Shown piece by piece: positions 50,051 through 62,214 of a DNA stretch of 64,000 nucleotides. Location: the NCBI GenBank assembly GCA_009760855.2, contig WPIO01000062.1, positions 1,586,001 through 1,650,000 of the forward strand. The letters are read 5' to 3'. The stretch's first letter is position 1; every line of letters starts with the position of its first letter. Below the pieces are notes generated by a model that worked only from the letters and a program-made list of their open reading frames with translations, had not been told where the DNA came from and did no database searches. The position numbers were made by a program, and so were the translations under genes. The stretch comes from Cristatella mucedo (lineage: Eukaryota > Bryozoa > Phylactolaemata > Cristatellidae).

Positions 50051-50460
50051 TGTGAAGTTAATTCTTCGAGTTAGGAAGAGGCTGAGTTTAAATCTTGACA
50101 CAATAAGTGCAGCGATGGCTCTCAGCAGTATATGCTTTAGCTCTGCAGGTCCTAGACTGTGGAACTCGCTTCCACAATTCTTACGCAACGACACTTACTC
50201 TCCAACTGCCGACTATGGCACATCTTTTTCAGCGGTCCTGAACTGCTACTTCTATGCTACTCACTACCACAACTGCTCTCCTGACTCTGCTATGCTTCCC
50301 ACTTTCTCTTTGTTGCGTGAGACGAAGTCTGTTGGCTACCGAATGCGTACCGAAAGCCGCTTAGGCTGTGAGTTCGCTATACAAAACTCTCCTGCGTAAC
50401 ACCCACACGGTCTTTATGACTTTGTGGAGTTACTGACGGAGATACATTACATTACATTAC
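50050..50460 (+). mobile_element. L-B LINE 3' end, plus strand
   Basis: It encodes CFSSAGPRLWNSLPQFLRND and ETKSVGYRMRTESRLGCEFA and ends GGAGATACATTACATTACAT. It is 5' truncated and among the best preserved L-B copies. Confidence 0.9.
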
Positions 50461-50534
50461 CTTATATGCGTAGTTGCATACCATGAGAGTGCTCAGTGTT
50501 TTTTTAATCACAAAAAAGAAGGGTTATAAATGCA

Positions 50535-50800
50535 CTAGTAACAAAGGCTGCATGCAAGGGGTACACGGTCGGAGCCATACATACTCCTAACTGGATGGAA
50601 CTTCGACAATTTACCAATGCTCGGACGACGCACCAGCAGCCGGATATGCTTTAAAAACTTCATGTTGACTGTCTTAAAAAGTCGCGAAAGAGCGTGTAGA
50701 TAGTAGTTAGCCTTCACAAAATAGTCTCCTGGTGATATTGATGGTGCTTTGGGAGATTTGATGCTTGAAGATTGCAGATAGATGCGAACCTAGACCCGTC
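50535..50800 (-). CDS. Open minus-strand stretch, possible exon
   Basis: It is open from an AG at about 50800 to a TAG at 50535 and reads ...SPGDYFVKANYYLHALSRLF and later KHIRLLVRRPSIGKLSKFH. There is an internal donor-like ATTG/GTAAAT. No family was recognised and no clear splice partner was found. Confidence 0.25.
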
Positions 50801-51158
50801 GAAGGGCGAGTGCCTCGGAAAAAACTAGCGATACAATATGTGCCATAAGCTATAGAGGTGGAGGGGAACGCCGGCTGACTTCCCTATCCAAGGAAAAATT
50901 CTAAATGCGAGCAGCTGACGACCTGCAGCTTGCTGTGGTCTTAGCACTGAAAGGTACGCACCCATGACCGGCACACTTCGCTCCGCCCTTCGTCTGCCTT
51001 AGCAGGCAAGGCCAGTCGATGGCTCACGAATCGATGCCTCTGCTTCGGTATTTACGTAATTAGCTCGCGGAATGAGAAACGACGCCGTAACGACACAATG
51101 AGTATCTGAGATCTTATATGTGGCAGCCAGAGTGAAAAAAGCGAGTCTGTCAACTTAC

Positions 51159-51300
51159 CAAGTGTGGCTAGTCTTGTTAGGCTTCCCGATGACAATGAGC
51201 TACTTGCGTCACCCCAAATGGCTGTCATTAGATTTAACGTTATTGGACTGACGACCGTGAACTCACTCTTTATAGCCCTCATGAGCAGGTACTTGTTCAT
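51159..51300 (-). CDS. Candidate coding exon, unrecognised
   Basis: It is bounded by acceptor TTTTAG and donor CTTG/GTAAGT, with one frame open throughout. It reads MNKYLLMRAIKSEFTVVSPI and later AIWGDASSSLSSGSLTRLAT. It is phase-compatible with the candidate exon at 53761-53935 (phase 0). It ends in phase 1, which does not fit the next certain exon at 48673, so at least one exon between them would be missing. Confidence 0.35.
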
Positions 51301-51820
51301 CTAAAATTCATCCGCTCACCAACAGTGTCTACCAAAAGGCATCTGACAAATCAGCTCGCGAATCTGTGCTGGAAAGAGGCAGGTATAACAACACTGCAGT
51401 TGTTTACATCGAAAAAGTCGCGTACCTCAAGAACAATTTACCCCATTAGTCTGGCTATAAGGAGACATTTAGAGAATTGCTAGTTTTGCGGCACCCAATT
51501 CACCAGATTGTTTTGCAATGCTTATAATATAGACTAAGATAGTTTAATGTCTCAATTTGTAGTCTCAAGTATTTGTGTGATGGTTCTGAATGAAATTAAA
51601 GTAAAATAAAATTGACTCATAGATTTGATATATATTCACTAAATAGGAACACTGATGTTCACTTGCTAATTTAGTCTGAACTATTTTTCCAATATTGCTT
51701 GAATTAATTACAAAAAATGTCACAATACAGATAACGAATTGGTTAAAGGAAATTATTAAAATATATTTGCCATTCCTCCTAAGATTTCCCAAAGGGATGT
51801 AAGTCTGCAGATGTTCCATC

Positions 51821-51823
<3 letters not shown>

Positions 51824-51880
<57 letters not shown>
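51824..51880. repeat. (GA)n microsatellite
   Basis: About 28 GA units. Confidence 0.97.
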
Positions 51881-51883
<3 letters not shown>

Positions 51884-51989
51884 CCCGATGTGTCGCACAA
51901 AATAAAACAAGCTAATTATTCACATCGTCCTATATAAGATATGAATGAGTATGAATAAAGGCTAAGACCTAGCAGTCAAAATTAAACTC

Positions 51990-52117
51990 CACTTGCCACA
52001 CGTGCCGTCATGCATAACTATTTCATCTGCCAGTAGCATGGTTCGCAACCATCCCACATGCTCTCTCAAGCATCCAACCTTGAGCGCACTACACAGCGGC
52101 AGAAGCGCTCGGCATTC
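51990..52117 (-). CDS. Weak candidate exon with four cysteines
   Basis: Acceptor TTTTCAG is followed by an open frame reading CRALLPLCSALKVGCLREHV and later EIVMHDGTCGK. The donor is poor (GTGGAG). It would not splice in phase to the neighbouring candidate exon. It may be chance. Confidence 0.2.
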
Positions 52118-52317
52118 TGAAAACAATCAATGAAAAAGTAAGGGAAGCAAAATAACAAATATTCAAAATTCTATATTCAATTCACTTGCAGACAAGCAGG
52201 CGTTTCTGAGGAGAATTCCAAATGGGTAATACAACAAGGCTAGGTTGTGCTTGTAGCCAATGCGTGTAGCAAGCAAATGCCAATGCCAATGCTGCGATAT
52301 GAGAATACTTAACACGG

Positions 52318-52482
52318 TTAGCTGATTCAACAGCCTCATTTGAATAGCGGCAGAAGATCCTTAACGTCTATCACCACCACTTGCAGTGGACAATAAAGAA
52401 TCGCCCTCTGCAGGACTCGAACACACAACCCGGGTCGTGAAGAGTGAGCACCTTACCTACTGGACGAAGACCCGGGACGCTA
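52318..52482 (-). mobile_element. SINE-A copy, minus strand
   Basis: TTAGCTGATTCAACAGCCTC is followed by the body (CCACTTGCAGTGGACAATAA) and head (CAACCCGGGTCGTGAAGAGT...GAGCACCTTACCTACTGGAC) in reverse complement. Confidence 0.85.
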
Positions 52483-52489
52483 GCAGTAC

Positions 52490-53640
52490 AATCTGAGGTA
52501 TAACCAGTATTTTTTGGCAACATTGCTAACTGAATATTTTAGCAAAGTTGAGTAGCTCTAACACTGTGATTTAATTTTTCGCGACATTTCCAAATAGACC
52601 ACATTAGCAAACATGACTTTAGTCCAATAGACCCATATTAATTTGCCGTTTACGTATATCCTATTAATGACACGATTACTCAGTGCCTTTCTGAGAATGA
52701 GTTTAGCAAAGAAGCCCGGGAGAATTTATTTGGAATGCTCAAATTGTAATACAACGTTCCTCCTGTGGATTTGGATTAGTTGAATGCATGATTCCAATGC
52801 AGTTGTGGCACATATTTAGTTGCTTAGAGGGCAGCTGAATGTACAGAGCCTTTACTGCATAATATAGTCTTGAATCCATATTTAATCATTTTTTGACAAC
52901 ATAGAACAGTTTGACCAATAAAGCTCAATGAATGAAACTACTTGACGTTTCAATGTCTCTACCTAGTAATTCCACGACGCACAACAGATGTATATCATTT
53001 AGCAGTGCAGCAGGTCTGCAATTATTTCTTTTTAATTAACAAACCAACTGCTCCAATCCCTTTGAATTTTTTTTTAAATTTTAAGCAAGTTTATTCTTCT
53101 CAAGATCTATGAGGTGCTTATCAGAGAAGCCCTGTTAAGATCTAATAGCAATAGAGAAGGAGATTTATTACTCCCGGTCCCTATAAACATGTCTTTTTAG
53201 GATTACTGTAACTATTATCTGTGTAAAAAATGAGGACATGTGGGATGGCCAGCACCTCTGTGATTTAATGCCAGCACACGGTCCGGCCAGCCGACCATAG
53301 CCAGCCACCTTTCGCAGTACTAAATGAGACCATAAACAACGATTGTCGTAGACTAACTAACTTGCACCTTCATCAGTAGTTGGTCCATGTAGTCGGGGCA
53401 CGGGCAGCTGACGCCCAGCTGCCTGCCTATCAATGCATGCGTTGGTGGCAGAACTCGAGGCAGCAGAAGGTCTCAACGAGCGCTTCTTAATCCAAAATGA
53501 TCCGCTTGTGCATTCAAGTAAGCATTTGGTAATATCTACAGCTCGCTGCTAATCCTACGAGTGGGCATTCTTGGTCAATCATTAATGCAATCGTTTGCCT
53601 CTCGGTGGCAGATGCTATCCAATGCCCAGCCAGCCATCAG
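52490..53640. other. No gene recognised
   Basis: AT-rich sequence between the candidate exons. I saw nothing in it that I could support. Confidence 0.4.
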
Positions 53641-53760
53641 CTGTTATTGCAGGCAGCAGACGTAACGTGACGTGGCACATAGCTTAGCAGATAGCTTGGG
53701 CAAAAAACAGCAAACTTGAGGCAACACCTGCCTGGTAAAACAAAAACCCGAGAAACTTAC

Positions 53761-53935
53761 ATAATTTATGGCGATTATCTCCATGGGTGGACAGCGATGA
53801 CGAAAGTCTTTAATACACAAAAATCGATCAGCGATACCATATGTGTTGTGCTCATCTTGGACAAAAAGTTTGACAGCTTTGGTAACAGGATTGAGGTCTA
53901 AAAATCCTCTCAGTTCATTTCCATAGAAGGTACTC
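53761..53935 (-). CDS. Candidate coding exon, unrecognised domain
   Basis: There is a good acceptor (TTTGCAG) and a good donor (TAT/GTAAGT), with one long open frame between them that ends in phase 0. It reads STFYGNELRGFLDLNPVTKA, then KLFVQDEHNTYGIADRFLCI and later RHRCPPMEII. I do not recognise the domain. It could be an upstream exon of the EGF membrane protein, 5 kb away on the same strand, or of a different gene. Confidence 0.45.
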
Positions 53936-54569
53936 CTGCAAACACACAATCCGGCAGCAATACCATATCAGCCTAATGTAAAACTAGGACATCCCGTACG
54001 TTTTAATGATCAGCTAGCATTACAAAACACCACACTTTTAAATATTTGTAAGTAAATATATTTTGTTAAGTTCTTTAAGGTTTGTGATATATTTTTGAGA
54101 CTTTAAAGTTGCTAATTGCCGAATAATAACATTCCATCTAAATCACGTCAAGGTGCCTATTTGCACATCAAAGTCAGTATAAAAAACCATGCCATCTGCA
54201 GCTGCCTACAGGTTTTAGCTTCTATTACAAACTATCCAATGACCAAATTTGATCTCTATGTACTACAATAAACGCTTTGAAAAAATGAAGGTATATTTCC
54301 GCCGACGGCTAGCTAATCAGAAATGACATTTCTGCACTATTGAGCGGCTTGCGGCAGTACTTCACCGCCCCCTGAATAGCTTAGCTCTGGACAACGAATG
54401 AACTAACCTAATTTAGAGCGGGCCATCAAAAAAACCGTATGAATAGTTAAATATTATGCCATAAAAGCATTTCTGAGTAATAGCTGGTGTGACATCCATT
54501 AAAATCTTGACACGGGCTAATATGCATCGTATGTTGATGAAATACGGACTACCCCATATGTACATTTTG
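53936..54569. other. No gene recognised
   Basis: AT-rich flank of the palindrome. The left arm of element P may extend down to about 54420. Confidence 0.4.
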
Positions 54570-55525
54570 TAAAGGGGGAATGTCAAGAAAATGCCTATAC
54601 CATTTGTCCGACAATCGAATCTGTGTTTGTGGTACCTTTCGAAAGACAAATATGTTAGAACTGGGATCAGAAGTTCTAATTACTTCCGCATGAAAGGAAA
54701 ATTTTTGTTATGCCAGCCACGTGTAGCCCGGATGTAAACCGGAAGCAACAAATCTGCAAATAAAAGACTTACCGATCTCTGCATCGTATGCGACTTGTAT
54801 CCCAACTTGTCGAACCTTGGTAGATCGCTATAGATGCTTGAAGCTTGTTGAGGTGCACACTTGTGACTTGTATGCAGCTTTAATTCCAGGGTTTGTTGGT
54901 GCATTTTAAATTAAATAACTCAACTGATATTTCAAGTATCGAAATGAAATTTGAAATTTGAGTTCAGCTCTGCTTTCTTACCCTAGTCTTTAATATTTTT
55001 GATTTCGGTTTGATACATTTGGTTGCATACGTCATCAAACATCCTGGAGCTTAATTTTCCGTAATCGTGGACATATAGAACCAATTGTATCAAACCGAAA
55101 TCAAAAATATTAAGAACTACGGTAAAAAAGCAAAGCTGAACTCAAATTTCGCCCCGATACGAGAAATATTAGTTGGGTTATTTAATCTACAAGGCACCAA
55201 CCAATCCTGGAAATGAAGCTGTATACAAGTCACAAGTGTGCACCTAAACAAGCTTCAAACATCTATAGCGATCTACCAAGGTTCGACAAGTTGGGATACA
55301 AGTCGCATATGATGCAGAGATCGGTAAGTCTTTTATTTGTAGATTTATTGCTTCCGGTTTACATCCGGGTTAGACGTGGCTGGCATAACAAACTTTTTCT
55401 TTCATGCGGAAGTCGTCGGAACTTTGGATCCCAGTTCTAACATATTTGTCTTTCGAAAGGTAGCATAAACACGTATTCGATTGTTGGACACATTTTATAG
55501 GTATTTTCTTGACTTTCCCCCTTAT
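54570..55525. repeat. Large near-palindrome made of two inverted copies of element P
   Basis: The left arm (54570-55025) and right arm (55078-55525) are reverse complements with scattered differences, around a spacer of about 52 bp. Paired landmarks include AAAGGGGGAATGTCAAGAAA with TTTCTTGACTTTCCCCCTTA, and GATTTCGGTTTGATACA with TGTATCAAACCGAAATC. Each arm holds the frame ...RFDKLGYKSH.MQRS followed by a donor-like CGGTAAGTC. A third copy lies at 27130-27585. Confidence 0.9.
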
Positions 55526-55529
55526 GGCA

Positions 55530-56084
55530 CCTGAAGAAAAGTTTAATCATCATCTGCCTCTTGCCAGGAGCCCGAGGCTGCTTATGCCAGGTGCAAACCA
55601 CGGCGTTTCGGCAAGCGGCAGTGAATAAAACAACCTGCGGTCATGCAAATGAAGTATAGGCTCAGACAATCAGTAAACACATTATTGTATCACATGTCAC
55701 AATAAGCATATCCAGTTAATTGCTCAAAGACTACAGTTAAAGCTACGCATATTTACGTATCCGCAAGATATAAATACATCGTAGATATACTTATGTGTCT
55801 TTGGCTTACAATTATGTCACAAAACCAACCTTTTTAACATTAGACGTTGCTATAGCACGCTAAGTACAATGATTTTAATGAAAATTCTCTTACATTTCTT
55901 ACAATTCTCTCTGCTTTCTTTGCTTGTCATCTGTCAAACCTGATTACCTACGCTAGTGGCATTGCTTGCGTTCATTCGATTAAACATGTTGACGAGGAAT
56001 AACCAAACCATGTCTAAACACGAGTCTAGTTGATTTCTGGCCACTGACTCACGCGAATGCGACTCAGCTAGACAAGGAATGATG
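55530..56084. other. No gene recognised
   Basis: AT-rich, without recognisable features. Confidence 0.4.
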
Positions 56085-56200
56085 GTATATTGTACTAACC
56101 ATTCGATCGTGTTTCCTTTGCTGCAAATTTAAAGTGTCTAGAAAGAGATTGCGTTCTATGAGGGCGCTATATCAAATTTATTCTTATTATTATTATTATA
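56085..56200 (+). mobile_element. L-A tail fragment, plus strand
   Basis: TTTAAAGTGTCTAGAAAGAG...GAGGGCGCTATATCAAATTT and an ATT tail. Confidence 0.85.
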
Positions 56201-56359
56201 TGTTAGTGAGGGCAATATTGCTATTCATCGTCTGAATGCTCGTGTATTCGTTCTGACTTGGGATCGCTGTATGAAATGACTGCAGTCGCTGTGCAGCCAT
56301 GTGCTTTAATATGTTTGGATATCTTTGTGAGAATTGTTTGCAAATTTGGGAAATTACCC

Positions 56360-56492
56360 CCATAATTCATTTGTATACCGCCCTCAGAGAGCTTAGTTGC
56401 TATTCAGGCGCTTCACATCTGCCATGGGGCTCAGGCCCACGACCTAGGCTGGACTTGGGTTGGGGCGAGCACTTTAACCACTGGTCCAAATC
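56360..56492 (-). mobile_element. SINE-B copy, minus strand
   Basis: ATAATTCATTTGTATACCGC, then the tail in reverse complement, then the head (CGAGCACTTTAACCACTGGT). Confidence 0.82.
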
Positions 56493-56754
56493 AGCACGGC
56501 AAACAAACAGTAAAAATTCTTATTAAAAAGGTCAAGTGCCAAATACCTTCTTACTAAATCTAAGGGCTGTTGTACTCATATTCAACCAGAACGGCAGCGT
56601 TTGATTGGATCCTTAGGCATCCTTGCCGATTACGGGCTAGGATTTTGATACCCTTGGTAGCATGCATAAATGCCAACCACAAAGTAGAGAATTAAATAAG
56701 CCTCGAACTTGCATACATGAGGACTTCAAACCTAGCAAGCATGTTTCAGTAGAT

Positions 56755-58155
56755 TTTTCAAGCTAATCACACTACTACCGAGTCAGCTCTGCTGAACATG
56801 TACACCGATCTTCTACATAATGCAAACTTTGGTAGAGTTTCTACTATTGTACTGCTGGATTTTTCAGCCCCGTTAGATACTATTGATCACCAAGCCATCC
56901 TTAAGCGCCTTTCGTCTCCCCTGGGCATCACTATCACTGGCCCTGCAGTGCAATGATTTAGGTCATATCTCAAAAGGAGACTTTAGAGCATGGATGTCGT
57001 CGAGCAACAGTCATCCAAGGAGCCTCTAAAGTACAAGGGTTCCCCAGCGGCTCTGCGCTTGGTTCATTTCTTTTCACAATTTATTTTCTTGCTTTAGCCC
57101 GATGAAGTCACCAAGTGCAATCTAGCCTTCAATTGCTATGCAACATTCAAAAAAGCTTTATTTGTGCTTTGATTCCTCCCTGCCTTCCAGCACTTCAAAC
57201 TCTCAACTCCCTTGCTACATGTATTGCTGACATACGCGGATGATGACTACAAACTTTTGAAAATTGAATAACAATAAAATCAACTTACTAATAATGGGAA
57301 AACCTAGTGTTACTCAGAAATTTGTAAAAATATCTCTCAACATTGGTTCTGCCGGCTTAGCACTTGCACCAGCATCTGCTCCCAACCTGGGTGTCCTGTT
57401 TAAAGTGACCTTTCACTGAACGATCAGATCAGCTCCACAGTCAAATGTGCCCTCTTTCAACTACGTAGCATTACAAACATTCGGGCCTGCTTAGACAGGG
57501 ATACCAAATCCTAGTTGGTTCATGCATTTATGACACCCATTCTCGACTTCTGTGACTTCCTACTAAGAGATCTTCCGGCTTGTGCAATAAGGCGAGTACA
57601 GTTGCTACAAAGCTCTACAGCCAGGCTTCCTACAGCCTGGTTTGTCGGTCGTGAACGTCGCTGCTGCCAAATTAAACAACTTGTCATCGACCAGCACTGG
57701 CTCCTGATAAAGTAGCGATCAGCTTAAGGATTTATTCGCTCATTTTTAGGTGTCTTCATTCTCTTGCTCCAGCCTACCTATCTGAGCTACTACCCCAATC
57801 TGCATAGTCATTGTAACACCCAATCTTCTCACTCAAGTCGTTTAGCTTTGCTTCGAACCAAACTCAAATCCATTGGAGATCGTACCTTTATTTCGTGTGC
57901 TTCCAAAGCCCAGACTTACTACCGACAGATGCCACGACATCTCTTGACTTGACCACATGGAAAAGAAGCCAAAAACGCACCTGATCGTCACAGAACTTTC
58001 TAAATCCATGTTAACTGTCTTTTCGGTGCTTATAAGTGCTGACACTGTGCATTTAATCACTAAGCAATTCACGTGCTTCCTTTAAAGCACATTTAAAGAG
58101 CTAAGGCAGATTTGGTTCTCTTAGGGTCTTATGCAAATGTGTTATCATTATCATT
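56755..58155 (+). mobile_element. Degenerate L-A LINE, RT to 3' end
   Basis: RT remnants include TTTESALLNMYTDLLHN-like sequence at about 56770 and DFSAPLDTIDHQ at about 56855. C-terminal remnants follow (SCASKAQTYYRQ), then a decayed tail (TTCTCTTAGGGTCTTATGCA). There are many frameshifts. Confidence 0.75.
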
Positions 58156-58159
58156 ACTC

Positions 58160-58282
58160 TTTACGGCAGAAGACCCTTAGCCGTCATTTCCACTCCACTT
58201 GCAGTGGACAATGAAGGAAGGTCTGCAGCATGAATTGAACCCACTGCCGGGTCGTTTAATTCGAGTAACTGGACGAAGATCC
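58160..58282 (-). mobile_element. SINE-A fragment, minus strand
   Basis: GGCAGAAGACCCTTAGCCGT...CCACTTGCAGTGGACAATGA and a decayed tRNA-like head. Confidence 0.7.
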
Positions 58283-58483
58283 AAAGACAAAAGTAATGAT
58301 GGCCTAGTTTACCATAATTATTTATCTAGCGGCAGAAGAACCATTGCGTATTGACGAAACGACGGCATGCCGACCGGATTCAAAATCACAATTTCATGAA
58401 CTGCTAGCACACTATGCACTTATTTCGGTCAATATTACGTTGCATATCTTTCTCTCGCTACTAGTGGTAGTTAATGCATCTCT

Positions 58484-59446
58484 TAATAATAATAATAATA
58501 ATACCCTTGATAAAACACCCTCAGAGAACTCAATCTCTGTCTAGGCACTTTACATGTGCTGCAAATGAAGCACAATCGAATGGTTCGTAGTAGCATGCTG
58601 AATGCACAACAATAACAGAATGGTTAGGGGCGACATGCACAGGGTAAGAATGCAAGTATTGTTAGTGGCAGCATGCACAGTGTCAGTCAGCACTCATAAG
58701 CACATAAAGGACGAATCACACGGACCCACTAAACGCTGTCATAAATAGATGCATTTATGATTTCTTTTTAAATGTGGACAAGTCAGGAGATGTCATGGCG
58801 AAAGTCGGAAATGAGTTCCTGGATTTGGGAGCATACGAACTTAAGGCACGGTCTCCAAAGGATTTGAGGTTTGTACGAGGTATAGGTAAACCAATTAGAT
58901 TCCGAAAAGCAGGTGGTACGATGCTTAGCCTGGTGGGGGAGTAGATCTGATAGGTAGGCTGGAGCCAAACAATAAGGGGACCAAAAAGAAAGTAAAAAAA
59001 CCTTGAAGTCGATGCATTGCTTGACTGGGAGCCAGTGCAGGTCGGCGAGAAGCAGTGTGGTGTGACAAATGAGCCGCTCACGACAGACACTCCTTGCTGC
59101 AGAATTGTGCACCAACTGTAAGCGCCTGATTGCACAGGCCAGTAGACCAGCAAGCAGAGAGTTACAGAAGTCAAGACGGGATGTCACAAATGCATGGACC
59201 AATTTAGATGTGGTATCCCTATCTAAACAAGCCCGCATTTCAGCAACGTTGTGTAGCTGAAAGTAGGCAGAATTGACTGTGGAGCTGATGTGGTCGTCTA
59301 ATCAAAGGTCACTTTGGAACATGACACCTAGATTTGGTGCAGATTCAACAGGTGATATGCTGGCAAAGCCAATTTTGAGCGTTGGGCTTTCCAATTTTTG
59401 AACCCCACTTGGTTTAATCAAAACTAGTAAGTTGGTTTTATTATCA
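58484..59446 (-). mobile_element. L-A LINE, 3' portion of a split minus-strand copy
   Basis: On the minus strand it encodes the region from NKTNLLVLI through SSTVNSAYFQLHN, FVTSRLDFCNSLLAGLLACA and the tail. It begins where the fragment at 61425-62210 leaves off, apart from about 40 bp. Confidence 0.88.
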
Positions 59447-59556
59447 GAGCTGGTTTGGTCCAGCGGTTGAGGTACTCGCTCCGACCAAGGTCTGACTGAG
59501 GTCGTGGGCTCAAGCCCGAGGCATATGTGAAGCGCTCGAATAGAGATTAAGTTCTC
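59447..59556 (+). mobile_element. SINE-B copy inserted beside an L-A copy
   Basis: Head GCTGGTTTGGTCCAGCGGTT and GTGGGCTCAAGCCCGAGGC, then the tail TGTGAAGCGCTCGAATAGAG, cut short at TTCTCTTAA. Confidence 0.82.
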
Positions 59557-59589
59557 TTAATCATTCAATTTAAGAAAATTGACTGCCAT

Positions 59590-61424
59590 TGATGTGCGGA
59601 CGTCATCAAATATGATGACATCCACAAAATGATACTACTCGTCCTGAAGTTCGTATCCCAATCAAAGAAGACAACAACTCCTCTGGACCCTACTCCCACT
59701 GCCCTGCTCCTACGTTGCATTGATCTGCTGCTGCCATGCATAACTAACATCATTAATATGTCATTAGCCTCAGGTCATGTCCCAGCACCTTTCAAAAAAG
59801 CTGTAGTCAGGCCTCTTCTCAAGAAAGCGACACTAGACCAAGAGAACTTCAGCAACTACCGCCCAATCACCCTTCTACCATTCCTATCAAAGACACTGGA
59901 ACGGGTCGTGGTGGACCAGCTGAACTCATATATTGAAACTTCAAACCTTGCTAGTAAGTTCCAGTCTGGCTTTAGAGCTAATCACTCCACTGAGTCAGCA
60001 TTGCTTAGGGTGTACAACGACCTACTTAGGAATGCAGAAATAGGTAGAGTGTCTCTTGCTTTGCTCGATCTTTCGGCAGGTTTTGATACTATCGATAATA
60101 AAGTTCTTTTAGAGTGCCTCTCATCTCGCCTGGGCATCACTGGCACTGCTCTGCAATGGTTCAGGTCCTATCTCAGCGGGAGACTCCAGAGTATTGACGT
60201 GAATGGACAAAGATCATTCGAGGTACCTCTGAAACATGGGGTACCTCAGGGCTCCGTGCTAGGTACGGTTCTTTTCACGGTTTATATTCTCCCTCTTGCT
60301 GATGTGATTGCCAAGCACAATCTAGGCTTTCACTTCTATGCGGATGACACTCAGTTGTACCTTTGCTTTGATCCCGCCCAGCCTTCGAGCGCCTCGAATT
60401 CTCTCAACTCACTCGCTGCATGTATTGATGACATCAGCACATGGATGGCAGCAAATTTTCTAAAACTAAACGATAATAAAACTAACTTATTAGTTATGAA
60501 CAAACCCAGTGTGATTCAGAAATTGGAAAGGCTGAAGTTCAAAATTGGCTGCCAGCATATCTCCTGTTGGATCAGCTCGAAATTTAGGTGTCATGTTCCA
60601 AAGTGACCTCTCGTTGGACGACCACATCAGCTCTACAATCAAGTCTGCCTACTTTCAGCTACATAACATTGCTAAAATTCGGGCTTGTTTAGATAAGGAG
60701 ACCACGTCTAAGTTGGTCCATGCATTCGTGACATCCAGTCTTGACTTCTGTAAATCACTGCTTGCTGACCTACTGACATGTGCAATCAGGTGATTGCAGC
60801 TGGTGCAAAACTCTGCAGCTAGGCTTGTCTGTCGTGAGCGTCGCAGTTGCCACAACACACCACTTCTCACCGACCTGCACTGGCTCCCTGTCAAGCAACG
60901 GATCGACTTCAAGGTTTTGTCGCTCACTTTTAGGTCACTTCATTCTTTGGATCCAGCCTACCTATCAGATCTACTCCCCCAACAGGCTAAGCATCGTACC
61001 ACCTGCTTTTCGGAATCCAACAGTTTACCAATACCTCGTACAAACCTCAAATCCTTTGCAGACCGTGCATTTATTTCGTATGCTCCCAAAGCCTGGAATT
61101 CACTCCCGACCTGCGTCAGAATATCCCCTCACCTGACCACATTTAAAAAGAACTTACAAACACACCTATTTAGGACAGCATTTAGTGGGTCCCTGTAATT
61201 CGTCCTTCATGTGCTTATGTGTGCTGACACTGTGCATGCTGCCACTAACCACATTTGCATGCTGACCCTGTGCATGTCACCCCTAACCCTGTTATTCATG
61301 TTGTTTATCAAGCATGATATTACTCACCATTCAATCGCGCTTACCTTGGCAGCAAATGTAAAGCACCTAGAAAGAGATTGAGTTCTGTGAGGGTGCTTTA
61401 TCAAGTGCATTGTTAATATTATCA
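59590..61424 (+). mobile_element. L-A LINE with near-intact reverse transcriptase
   Basis: This is the best L-A copy. The frame 59629-60606 carries the RT palm: LDLSAGFDTID (motif A; family LDLSAAFDTID), HGVPQGSVLG (motif B) and HFYADDTQLYL (motif C with YADD). A frameshift at about 60560 and a stop near 60792 separate the C-terminal region (HNTPLLTDLHWLPVKQRIDF, SYAPKAWNSLPTCV). It ends in the GTAAAGCACCTAGAAAGAG hairpin. No endonuclease is present, so it is 5' truncated. The motif set and microsatellite 3' end fit a CR1/L2/Jockey-type non-LTR element. It is not expected to be functional. Confidence 0.93.
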
Positions 61425-62210
61425 TCAATAAATTCAGCAAGGGAGTTGAGAGAATTCGACGTGCTGGAGGGCTGGGTGGGATCAAAACAAAGGTACCACA
61501 GAGTGTCATCCGCATAGAAGTGAAAGCCTAGATTGTGCCAAGCAATCACATCGGTAAGAGGAAGAGTATAAATCGTGAAAGGAACGCGACCATGAACAGA
61601 TCCCTAGGGTACCCCACATTTCAGAGGTTCCTCGGATGATCTATGTCCATTCACATCAACGCTCTGGAGTTTCCCACTGATATAATACCTGTACCATTGC
61701 AATGCAGTGCCAGTGATGCCCAGGCGAGGTGAGAGACATTCGAGGAGGACTCAGTGATCAATATTATCAAAAGCAGCCGAAAGATTGAGCATAACAAGCA
61801 GAGAAAACCTAACTTAGTCTGAATTCCGAAGAAGGTCGTTATATACCCGAAGCAATGCTGACTCTGCGGAGGGATTAGCTCTAAAGCCAGACTCGAACTT
61901 GCTAGCAAGATTTGAAGTGTCTGCATATGAGTTCAGCTGGTCTGCCACGACTCGTTCCAATATCTTTGATAGGAATGGTAAGAAGGGAGACTTGGCCGAA
62001 GTTGCTGAAATTCACTTGGTCTGGTGTTGCTTTCTCGGATAGTGGCCTGACTAGAGCCTTTTTGAAAATTACTGGGACATGACCTAAGGCTAATGACATA
62101 TTTGTGATTTTATTTATGCAGGGCATCAGCAGATCAATTCATCGTATAAGGAAGACAGTGTGAATATGGTCCAGAGGTTGTCTTCTTTGATTGGCAGACG
62201 AACTTCAAGA
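61425..62210 (-). mobile_element. L-A LINE, RT portion of a split minus-strand copy
   Basis: Minus-strand frames give ALGHVPVIFKKALVRPLSEK, NPSAESALLRVYNDLLRNSD-like and HNLGFHFYADDTLWYLCFDP. It stops at SLAEFIDD, where the plus-strand copy's tail begins. Its continuation is at 58484-59446. Confidence 0.88.
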
Positions 62211-62214
62211 CTAG

